Under the pieces are notes generated by a model. That model saw only the letters and a program-made list of their open reading frames with translations, ran no database searches and had not been told where the DNA came from. From the NCBI GenBank assembly GCA_001600175.1, contig BCJC01000002.1, positions 1,585,111-1,649,110 of the forward strand: a DNA stretch of 64,000 nt, written 5' to 3'. Shown in pieces: positions 56,339 to 64,000 of this stretch (its first letter is position 1; each line of letters begins with the position of its first letter). Position numbers and translations under genes: made by a program. The stretch comes from Erythrobasidium yunnanense. Taxonomy: Eukaryota > Basidiomycota > Cystobasidiomycetes > Erythrobasidiales > Erythrobasidiaceae.

Positions 56339-57937
56339 ATGACTACGCAGACTCAGACAGCTACGAAACAATCTGGAGGACCTATTCACCTGATCGCAAG
56401 CTCAGTATGGGCGGATCCAGATGATATCAGAACGCTGTTCTGTCGCCAGATGTCCGATATGTACCGAGCCGAAGTACCTCTTTACGGTGATCTACTGGAG
56501 CTTGTTCACGACGTGAACGAGAAGACTCTGTCGCGCGACCCCAGCCTACGCGCAAGCCTTGAACAGAGGAATGAGCTGGGTAAGTCCGCTCAAGCATTAC
56601 AATCAGTCGGCCAAGCTGACCTGTTTCGCCTGTCAGGACGGCTCAATGTCGAACGGCATGGTGCTATTCGTGTCGGTACACCTGAAGACCTGTCTACGTT
56701 GAGCAAGATATTCTCGATCATGGGTATGCACCCTGTCGGATACTACGATCTATCGAGCGCCGGCTTGCCGGTTCACTCTACCGCCTTCCGACCTGTCACA
56801 CAAGAAGCGCTGAACAAGAACCCCTTCCGCATCTTCACTTCCCTTCTTCGGCCAGAATTGATAGCGGACCCAGCGACTCGAGAGCTGGCTCTAAATACAT
56901 TAGCCAGGAGGAACATCTTCACCGACAAATGCAGATTCCTCTTGAGTAAAGCACAGAAGCAGCAGGGCAAGCTATCTGAAGGAGACTCGAAGGTCTTCGT
57001 CAAGGAGGCGCTGGAGACTTTCCGCTGGCATTCGCGTTCTCCGATCTCGAAAGCAGAGTACGATCAGCTATCTAAGGTTTCTAAGCTAGCTGCGGACGTG
57101 TGTGGCTTCCAGAGCTGTCATATCAACCATCTTACACCTCGGACCTTGGACATCGATGCCGTTCAGCGTGGCATGGCGGCCAGAGGCATTACGCCTAAGG
57201 CTGTCATCGAAGGCCCTCCTCCCTCTCATGATATTCTTCTTCGACAAACATCCTTCCTAGCCCTGTCAGAGCAGGTAGACTTCCTCGATCCGCATACTGG
57301 CAATTATGTATCAGGCTATCATCAAGCGAGATTTGGGGAGATCGAGCAGCGAAGCCTGGCTTTGACCGAAGAGGGTGGGTAGAGCCTCTCGACTGTACGC
57401 TGATGCAAGGCTAACACAAGCTCTGCAGGCCGCCAACTATACTCACGTTTGCTAGCTGAAGCACAAGCCAACCGACCGGAAAGTCTGAGCTCTTCGCCCA
57501 GTCATAGCAACATGATTGGCATCAACGAACAAAACGAAGCTCATCTGTCGCACTACTTCGACAAGGCTTTCCCGTCTGACTACGAAGAAATCAGGAAACG
57601 CGACCTGGGCTACTTCCGCTACAGGATTGTTGAGGGTGCTCCACTTCCAGAAGGACACGAAGATAAGCTCAGTCTAGAGGCCTTGCTGAAAGCTGGCTGC
57701 GTTACATGCGAGCCTTTAGTGTACGAGGACTTCCTACCTGCCTCCGCGGCCGGCATCTTCCAGTCAAACCTTGGGCAGCACATTGCGATACTGAACAACG
57801 GGCCAGATCAGGCGGCGTTACAGCAAGCGCTCGGTCGGGAAGTTATCGATGAGATGAGCCTTTATGAGGCCAGCCAGCAGGAGTCTCTGGATCAAGTTGC
57901 TGAAGCACTAGGCCTCAACTATAGTTTGCACGTATAG
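56339..57937 (+). CDS. DUF1338 / 2-oxoadipate dioxygenase-decarboxylase (HglS/YdcJ-like)
   Basis: VOC-type Fe(II) enzyme family; the bacterial member HglS (YdcJ) converts 2-oxoadipate to D-2-hydroxyglutarate in lysine breakdown. ATG 56339 starts MTTQTQTATKQSGGPIHLIA, SSVWADPDDIRTLFCRQMSD and MYRAEVPLYGDLLELVHDVN. Then HGAIRVGTPEDLSTLSKIFS, IMGMHPVGYYDLSSAGLPVH, STAFRPV and NPFRIFTSLLRPELI follow, all diagnostic. CGFQSCHINHLTPRTLDIDA carries metal-ligand His. The second exon has SHYFDKAFPSDYEEIRKRDL, GYFRYRI, FLPASAAGIFQSNL. One intron (about 57379-57428) is certain. A second, 57 bases at 56582-56638 (GTAAGT...CTGTCAG), is in frame and so easy to miss; removing it joins NELG to RLNVERHG. Fungal members are not biochemically defined as far as I know. 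Confidence 0.88.
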
Positions 57938-58127
57938 GCAACCAATGAACTGATTATATCTACAGGACTGTACTTATAGCTATCTGTACAATAATCTACA
58001 TATTATGTCTGAGCGCATCCCGGCGACAAGCTTGCTCACTGAACAACATAGATAGGATGGGACGCGCGCTATGACATCGCGGGTACACGGAAAATTTATA
58101 ACATCGATCGTCTGTACGCCAGCTTAT

Positions 58128-59170
58128 TCAGGACTTGGCAGTCGGCTGCTTGCAAGGACATTGTCCGCAAGCGATCTTGCGGAAGATATCCACGTAGGCA
58201 TCTGGTTCTTGAGCACCAGAGACTGCGTATTTGCTGTTGATGACGGTGAAGGGTACGCCTGAGATACCAAGGCTTTGCGTCTTGCGAATAGCTGTGCACG
58301 TCTCGCCTTTCAGCTCGTCGGACTCCGCAAAGTCGAGGGCCTGTAGACGTGAAGAGAAGCGTAAGCTGGTGTATCAGGGGGTAATGTTGCTAATGAGAGC
58401 ATACTGCGTTGATATCGTCAAAGACGCCAGCGTTAACGGCAGACTTGGCTAGAAAGTCTGCATCTCCGATATCCTGCTCTTGCTCAAAGTAGCCAGCAAA
58501 GATCTTCTCGATGAAATCCCTCTGGATCTTTTCTCCACCAACATCGTAGGCCTTCTCTACGAATCGATGGGACCGGAAAGTGTTGCTGATAGGTCCATCG
58601 TAGCTGAAGTTGATGCCCCAAGGCTTGCCCCGCTCCTGCATAGCCGCGAAGATAGCTGGTGCTCTATCTCCGAACTTGGCTGCGTATCGATCCCTGTCCT
58701 TTCGAGAGTCAGCAAACTGGGTGCGTGCATGGCGCATCGCATCGCGAACTGCACCTCTTCTCCAGAGGATGATCACATGGTAAGGTAGGATCGAGCATGA
58801 AAGGCTTGAAGCGCATACTGCAGAGGCGACAGATACATTGGGTAAGCCAGCGGAAGTCGGTACCGGCGGAGCGTTTTGCACGAACGAGACAGAGACTGGG
58901 AGGTTCTCCTTTTCGGCTTGATCTATAGCTGCCAGGATCTTCTTGTATCCTGTATTGACCACGGAGTAAGCATTAGGTTCTTTGCTTTCTCAGCAGAGGT
59001 CGCCGGCAAAGTGGGTACTTATAGGTAGCAAAATGGACTGGCTAAGAGCGTAAGAAGACGGTCTCCATGTATCGGTATACTTTGCGAACAACTTACCAGA
59101 TGTTGTCGCTGTATATGTCGATGCTAATGTCGACTTTCTTTGCGGCCGTCAGGCTTCCGTCGTTCGCCAT
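58128..59170 (-). CDS. FrnE/DsbA-like oxidoreductase, active-site exon not cleanly spliced
   Basis: Thioredoxin-fold protein of the FrnE/HCCA-isomerase group. ATG 59170 gives MANDGSLTAAKKVDISIDIY, SDNI, ending TG before GTAAGT at 59096. The next piece (59037 downward) completes C and reads PFCYL, giving the CPFC redox motif. The following exon begins at 58949 with (G)YKKILAAIDQAEKENLPVSV. Later exons contain SDSRKDRDRYAAKFGDRAPA-like segments, WGINFSYDGPISNTFRSHRF, and EKIFAGYFEQEQDIGDADFL. The last reads ALDFAESDELKGETCTAIRK, TQSLGISGVPFTVINSKYAV, SGAQEPD. Stop at 58128. Odd point: after CPFCYL the sequence is TATAAGTACCC, with no GT donor in a frame that reaches GYKK; the GT present follows an in-frame TAA. 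Either a base error, a non-canonical site or a damaged gene. Confidence 0.75.
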
Positions 59171-59588
59171 GCTGGGCAGAAATGATAGGCGTCGTTCGCA
59201 GCTTCGTGTGCTTGCTTGTGGTGTAGATGACTCTTATATCTCGCAACTACTTTTGAGACGAAAAGAGTGTGGTTGCTGGCGAAAGCGCAAAAGCAAGGCA
59301 CTGCTCACTCAGATTACAAAGAGCCTTGCCGAGCCTGACTAAAGAGGCAAAGTCGACAGCGGACTTTAGAGAACAGCCTCTGAGACCAACCCTGCATGCT
59401 TATACACTGTGTATCTGCAGACTTGGCCACTCAGAGCTTGGCTCTATCACCGTCTCCATCAGAAACTGCCGGAGTTAAGAGCTTTGATGCAAGGCTTGTC
59501 CAAAGTATGGTAGTAATCGCCTATAGAGACCTGTAGAAGGCAGCACATTCGGTCTAGTCAGCCCTTTGCAAGTTCCGTCTGTTTGTCC
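59171..59588. other. Spacer between FrnE-like and SHB17-like genes
   Basis: About 420 bases on the 5' side of the FrnE-like gene and the 3' side of the SHB17-like gene. Short plus-strand frames here are not supported. Confidence 0.4.
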
Positions 59589-60409
59589 TTATCGTACTCC
59601 GCCAACGTCGACCGTGAAGAGCTGGCCTTGATGTATCGGAAGACCTATCCAGCGTGCAACGAAGACCTTATGAGGTATGTTAGCATACTGTAATGTGGTA
59701 ATGTCGAAGGCCTTACTCTGGAGAAATGCCCGTGCGAGAGAATGAGGACATCGCCGCCTCTATCGTCTTCTTGCGCATCTTCACGGCTCATCCACTCTTT
59801 ATGAATATTTCTGACAAATTTGACTACCTCATCCGCTCGTGCTTCCATTTCTTGCGCACTTTCGCCGTCCAGGCATCCTTCCTCCCACTATCGCAGGATG
59901 CTTCAGAACAAAACCGAATCTGCATGTTTTGTACGGACTCACGATATCCCACTTAGGCTGTCCATTCTTTGCTCGTTCCGCATTGACGTCCTTCGCTAGC
60001 GCTCCTTCGTATGCGCCATATGTCCACTCACGGACTCGCTCGTCAGTAACGACGTTCTTCGGGTGTTGGAGTGAGGATAGACCAGCAAAGAGCAGTTCAT
60101 ATGTCTTTTGCGCACGAGATCTAGGGCTTATGAGGACGTGGGAGATGACCTTCGGATCTAATATTTCTGGGATGGGAAAGATTTAATAGAACGTTCAGAC
60201 GTCGCCTGAGAGATGAGATAACATACTCCCTTTGCCAACGACACGCTTGCCAAGGGCTGCGATGTCCTCTTCGCCTTTCTTCGTTAGGGGAATATCTGTA
60301 GTTCCTGTCTGTTCTGCCTCAGCCGACCTGCCGTCCCAGTGGATCCGTTCATTACGTGAAGCAGCTTACATGGCGACCTGAGAATGCGAATCAACAAGAG
60401 CTTCGCCAT
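59589..60409 (-). CDS. SHB17-like sedoheptulose-bisphosphatase / histidine phosphatase, with a frame break at the RH motif
   Basis: Phosphoglycerate-mutase-superfamily phosphatase resembling yeast Shb17, which makes sedoheptulose-7-phosphate for riboneogenesis. ATG 60409 starts MAKLLLIR. The next exon reads SAEAEQTGTTDIPLTKKGEE, DIAALGKRVVGKG. Then DPKVISHVLISPRSRAQKTY, VTDERVREWTYGAYEGALAK, WEEGCLDGESAQEMEARADE, and DVLILSHGHFSRVFVARWIG follow. The SHGH second catalytic His is present, and the end is LPIHQGQLFTVDVGGVR before TAA. The first catalytic motif (RHG-like) is in another frame: after LLIR the bases read CATTCTCAG (HSQ) one base out of step. With a GTAAGC donor, spacing from RH to TG would equal that of Shb17 (11 residues). 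The in-frame alternative donor (AG|GTCGCC) yields a protein without the catalytic His. Confidence 0.75.
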
Positions 60410-60545
60410 GGTCTTATTTAGCCAACGTTACCATTCAAGCTCCTTCAAGCAGGCAGAGAAAGCACAGTTATATAAGATGCGGAGGGTTCAGAACAGAAGA
60501 ATATTATCTTGATGCAAAGAGCCGCGCATACCACTCTGTCTGGCC
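60410..60545. promoter_or_regulatory. SHB17-like upstream region with plus-strand TATA box
   Basis: A TATATAAG element at 60469-60476 on the plus strand lies about 70 bases before the ATG of a 37-codon plus-strand frame. It is the clearest TATA-like element among the intergenic regions of this window. Confidence 0.35.
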
Positions 60546-60659
60546 ATGGCGCACAATGTAAACTTTTGGGAAACGTTTCGGAGCCATGCTGCTTTGGAAG
60601 CGAAGATCTTGCGAGAGGAGATCCGCAGAATGGACAAGACGTTGATAAAGATGTCTTGA
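60546..60659 (+). CDS. Possible small protein of 37 residues, function unknown
   Basis: ATG 60546 to TGA 60659. It starts MAHNVNFWETFRSHAALEAK and ends ILREEIRRMDKTLIKMS. The sequence is strongly helical and amphipathic, and starts about 70 bases after a TATATAAG box. A second plus-strand frame from about 60512 (91 residues) overlaps it and looks less protein-like. It may be a real microprotein, a 5' exon, or chance. I recognise no family. Confidence 0.3.
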   Translation: MAHNVNFWETFRSHAALEAKILREEIRRMDKTLIKMS

Positions 60660-60990
60660 AGCCAATCACCTGTTCGTTAGACTGGCGCAGCCTCAAGAAA
60701 CAGTTGCAGAAGCAAGAGAGACGAACTCCGCTTTCCGGTCTGAGTTGTCACTACAAAGCATTGCAGAAGTGTGATAGTACACCATAGAGCTGCCATAACA
60801 CAATTCCCAGCGCAAGCGTGAACACAGAAGAATGGCCGTCCGGACCGAGTCCTTGATGCTGAGATCGCCCAAACAGTGTATGAATGGGCTTACGAAAGTG
60901 CTTTACACGTCCTTTCTGTCACTTCTCTGCTCCTTCGCTTCCTCCCCTTTTCTCGCCTGCTGACTTATCACAACCTGAGATCTCGTACTT
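60660..60990. other. Spacer before the MARVEL-like gene
   Basis: About 330 bases with no supported exon. A pyrimidine-rich stretch (CTTTCTGTCACTTCTCTGC and onward) lies just upstream of the MARVEL-like start and may be its core promoter. Confidence 0.35.
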
Positions 60991-61614
60991 ATGGCTACCA
61001 TCGTACTTGACCAAGTTGTAGATTTCCCAGCACACAAGCTGATCTTCTTGATAGGCCGTCAATGTCGCCAGCGGCATTATTTCGTTTACCAACCTCGTAA
61101 TATGTGCGGACCTGCTACACGAGTACAATACGAGCAGCTACCCTTCAGGCGAAGTCAAGAATGCAGTCATTTTCGCATTGGTGACTAGTATCTGGGGAAT
61201 GGCGCTATCTATCGTCGTGCCTATAGTACATCGGTCCGCCAAAGTGCACGCTGCGAAGGATACTGCTGGAACAAGCTTGCTGCTCCTCAGCGCGCTGGTC
61301 TTTGCCATCAGGTGGGCCATAAACGCTCTGTGATGTCCAAGAAGTCGGAAGTCGAGCTTACGGTCAATTGGCTTGCAGCGCTGCTGTTCTTACGAAGGCT
61401 TCCAGGCATGGCGGTGCTTGTAATGACAAGCAGGGAACGATCTGCCACCTGTTTACCGCAGTACTTGGTCTTGAATGGACAATGAGTAAGTTCCATAGGT
61501 GTGCTTTTCTATCTGAATGTCGGCTTATCAGTCGGATTTCTGATCAGCCGGTCTCGCTTTACTGGGCATGGCCTTGTCTTCAATATATCTGACAGCGGGT
61601 CGCTGGAGCAATGA
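60991..61614 (+). CDS. Four-TM MARVEL-like membrane protein, 158 residues
   Basis: Found only by splicing four exons. Exon 1 (60991-61002) encodes MATI, followed by a 52-base GTACTT...TTGATAG intron. Exon 2 (61055-61329) encodes AVNVASGIISFTNLVICADL, LHEYNTSS, then NAVIFALVTSIWGMALSIVV with PIVHRS, and TAGTSLLLLSALVFAIRWAI. Exon 3 (61379-61485) encodes AAVLTKASRHGGACNDKQGT, ICHLFTAVLGLEWTM. Exon 4 (61532-61614) adds IGFLISRSRFTGHGLVFNIS and DSGSLEQ. All phases agree (0, 2, 1). Four hydrophobic spans, a paired Cys loop before span 4 and short hydrophilic ends are the pattern of fungal MARVEL proteins of the plasma membrane. Exon 1 is the weakest part; a longer first exon (MATIVLDQ) with a 37-base intron is the alternative. 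Confidence 0.65.
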
Positions 61615-61987
61615 TCCGCAGATGACATCCATCCAGAGGGTCTAGAGGACGAGAGAGACTGGATCTTCAGATAAACTCAAAGTATATTCGAGGGCTGATC
61701 GCCAGGATAGGGGTTGGTTTACTATTTCGGCTGGCAGAGTCCTGCAAGAGCACATATGTCCTGTTATGACGGTTCTAGTACGTTGTATGTCCAGTAACGC
61801 AGGGGAAAATTTGTTCAAAGTATTTTGAAGGCTTGCTACGGCCATCGTGACGGTTTTCGTGGTTGAAACAGTACCGACAGCGAAGAAACCGACAAGAAAC
61901 AACGTGAAGAGTGAGGAAGCAGCTTCAGCTTTGCTTGGAGAGTAGGAAGAAGGCTGGAAGCCAGCGGGATACAAGACATCAGTATTG
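61615..61987. other. Spacer before the Ser-rich gene
   Basis: About 370 bases. No gene is supported; a minus-strand frame here begins at TTG and has no recognisable domain. It likely contains the promoter of the Ser-rich gene. Confidence 0.35.
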
Positions 61988-64000
61988 ATGGAGGTCAAAA
62001 GCGGTCAAGAAGGATGGCCATCGCCGCGAAGAGGTAAGCACCGCCAATATCAGATAAGATATGCGAAACATACGACGGGATTCTGAGACCCTTTCCTTTT
62101 TGTGTTGTCTCTGAAAAGCAGGCGCTCCCGTGCGGCCTGCGAAGAGCCCAAGACGGCCCGGCTCGACCTTTTCGACGTCTTCATCGCAGCCTTCGTCGCC
62201 AGCTCCATTGGACGCAGCCACTGTCTCTATGTACATTATGGAAAGCCCGCAAGGTTCGCAGTTCCAGCGCGTGGATTCACCTCTTTCGCGGCCTGCTTCT
62301 TCTACGCTTGAAGAGAGACCTCCGCTGTCGCAAACGGCGTCTACAACAAGTTCTAAATCCTCCAATTCTGATAGGCTGCTGTCTGCCAGCGAAGGCTACG
62401 AGACGGCGCCGAATGCATTTCCGGACAAGGACATCAGATCACGTTCGCAGCTGGCACCGCTTCAGATACCTTCATCGCATCGACATTCGCAGCATGGTGC
62501 AGTGCCTGTCAGAGACCATGAAGTATCCAGCCAAATGCTGTCAACAAGCGCAAGCGAAACAGAAGACAGCTCTCAACGGAACTCGTCACCGCCAATCAAT
62601 CGTCGACTGTTAGCGCATCATCGTACTTCAATAGTTCCTATTTCAAGCAATGCTATGGCCAGCACGTCGTCAGCAGGCAGCTCACGCCCGAAGCAAAAGA
62701 GGCCGAGTCGAGCAAGCTCGGTAGCATCGGTTGCTTCAAGCAGGACATCGAGCAGGATTCAGATAGCAAAGGACGACAGCGAAGAGGAGGAAGAGTATTT
62801 CAGCCCTCTAAACGCAAGCGCAAGCAAGTCTGCCCGCCCTGCAACTCCGCCATCAAGCAGTAGAAGATCACCTACAACTAGTCTGCGTAACAGTCCAAGG
62901 CAGACATCATCACCTTCCCTCCGAATATATACAGCAACTGAAGCGCCGCCCTCTCCTACTCGTCATTGGCATACAAGGCTGCCGGCAGAGCCTGTCCCAT
63001 CTCTACCTGCTGCTTTCGCACGCCCGCGTGTTTCGCCTACACATATGCGTAGCGTGAGCGACCAGGGCGCTATATCACCTACTTCGCTCAAAGGCAAGAC
63101 TTCAGCCCATTCTCTGCGGCATAGCTATTTTCCCGATCAAGCCAGCATCACTCGACCTGCATCGTCCTCGAGAGATAGCGCGTGGACCCGAAGTTCTCAG
63201 GCACCTTCTTCGACCGACCCATTCCAGTACGACCGACATTCGGCAAGCGAGAATGAACAGATCGAGAGAGAATTTCTAGAAGCAATAGGTCGGAGGCAGC
63301 TCTCCGCGTTTGCCGAAGGTGGTGCGAACTCAGAATATCCCTACTCTTTACCAGCTGCAGGCCGCATTTCGCCCATCACCGAACAAGCACCTCACAGACG
63401 GACACCATCACCTACAACTCCATTCTATTCGCCTCGCTCGCGTTCTAGCACATTATCTCGTCGGAGTAACTCTCCGAGCCAGGAAAAGGCTATATTTCGA
63501 GGTAGTCGCTATGACAGCGGTATACCTGGATCTCCGCAAGACGAGCAAAATTGGACACTTCCAGTGGTCTCTTCATCTCCTGTCAGACGAACAAACAGTA
63601 CCAAATCGACGAGTAGTAGCATTCGCCAGACACCACAGCCTGAACTATCGCCGAAAGCGATCATTGAGGAATTTTCGAACCGGTGGTCATTGGATTCCCT
63701 TCAAGAATCAGGCTCAACAAATGGCGGAAGACGGCCATCAGAAGAAACGTCACCCCTTAGTGTGTCTGTCTATGCTGCGCGATCCAGAAGCTCGGAGGGT
63801 GCTGCAGATCCAAGACGAATGGGGAGGATCTTTGGAAGCATCTCATCAGAGAGTTCGAGCACAAGAGACCTTGTAACGCCGCGTGGATCAGTCAGTCAGC
63901 AAGGGGCCGTCCCGCAACGTATGGCGAGGCAGGCTTCTGTTTATGAGACACCCTCACTAGGCGGCCCAGATGCTTGGCCAGGAAGTCACACGCTGGAAGA
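61988..64000 (+). CDS. Long Ser/Pro/Arg-rich protein, N-terminal part only (runs off right edge)
   Basis: Exon 1 (61988-62033) encodes MEVKSGQEGWPSPRR. After a GTAAGC...AAGCAG intron, the frame opens at 62122 and stays open to the window end, almost 1.9 kb (about 626 codons) without a stop. It reads APVRPAKSPRRPGSTFSTSS, MYIMESPQGSQFQRVDSPLS, an acidic DDSEEEEEYFSPLNAS patch, RIYTATEAPPSPTRHWHTRL, and EREFLEAIGRRQLSAF. SPKAIIEEFSNRWSLDSLQE and MGRIFGSISSESSSTRDLVT follow. It is disordered and rich in SP/TP and RxxS sites, so a phosphorylated regulatory N-terminus is likely; the folded domain lies outside the window. No TM or signal peptide in the visible part. I cannot name the family. Confidence is high that it codes, low on product. 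Confidence 0.75.

Noticed and set aside
58128-60409. A joint redox or phosphatase operon of the FrnE-like and SHB17-like genes
   Set aside because: They are same-strand but 420 bases apart in a eukaryotic genome, and their families have no known link.
61979-62365. Minus-strand 128-residue frame
   Set aside because: It is antisense to the first exons of the Ser-rich gene, which stays open for 1.9 kb.
1-64000. Transposons, retroelements, tRNA or rRNA genes, CRISPR arrays
   Set aside because: I looked for long terminal or inverted repeats, reverse transcriptase or transposase motifs, tRNA B-box sequences and spaced repeats and found none that hold up. A tRNA scan program would be the decisive check for small RNA genes.

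Overview
The window is a gene-dense stretch of a fungal nuclear genome. Genes lie on both strands and are cut by many short introns of about 45-70 bases, mostly GT-AG with CTGAC/CTAAC-like branch sites. Intergenic gaps are often only 80-400 bases. The gene set points to a basidiomycete: a GT69 capsule-type mannosyltransferase, Kre9/KNH-like GPI proteins, a Snf5 carrying a GATA finger, and a homeodomain factor. The short-intron style fits a yeast-like or smut-type lineage, but I cannot name the genus from sequence alone. I saw no transposon, retroelement, CRISPR array, tRNA or rRNA.

Layout. Positions 1-10.9 kb, all minus: a partial PrpD-type 2-methylcitrate dehydratase, two tandem Kre9-like secreted proteins, the glycogen branching enzyme and a Golgi pH regulator. 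11.5-22 kb: a GT69 mannosyltransferase (plus), then on minus an RNF5-like RING ligase, two orphan proteins, a class V aminotransferase and, just upstream of it, an anion:cation symporter-type MFS transporter. 22-28 kb: CMC4, REX4, DPH5, ERV2 and a homeodomain factor. 29-44 kb: SNF5, the KDEL receptor, a HIT protein, a Pol epsilon subunit C-like histone-fold protein, an amidohydrolase, the U2SURP/SR140 splicing factor, a methyltransferase and a small hydrophilic protein. 44.8-53.4 kb: a large RasGEF with SH3 and WW domains, then RPC34. 53.6-64 kb: makorin, a possible Pop8-like antisense gene, a DUF1338/2-oxoadipate dioxygenase, a FrnE/DsbA-like oxidoreductase, an SHB17-like phosphatase, a MARVEL-like four-TM protein, and a long Ser-rich protein running off the right edge.

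Most genes are independent housekeeping genes. Functional themes are the secretory pathway and cell surface (Kre9-like pair, GT69, GPHR, KDEL receptor, ERV2, RNF5-like ligase, MARVEL protein), RNA and translation (REX4, DPH5, U2SURP, RPC34, possible Pop8), and small-molecule metabolism (PrpD, GLC3, transporter-aminotransferase pair, DUF1338, amidohydrolase, SHB17). Several genes only become visible after splicing by eye: CMC4, a 113-residue protein at 17.2 kb, the makorin 5' end, and the MARVEL-like gene at 61 kb. I do not see a convincing new multi-gene system. The most unusual signals are molecular: two GC-AG introns, a 23-base microexon, two neighbouring metabolic genes whose catalytic N-terminal motif does not read through, a RING with Asp in place of a zinc-ligand Cys, and an RPC34 whose iron-sulfur loop is greatly expanded.
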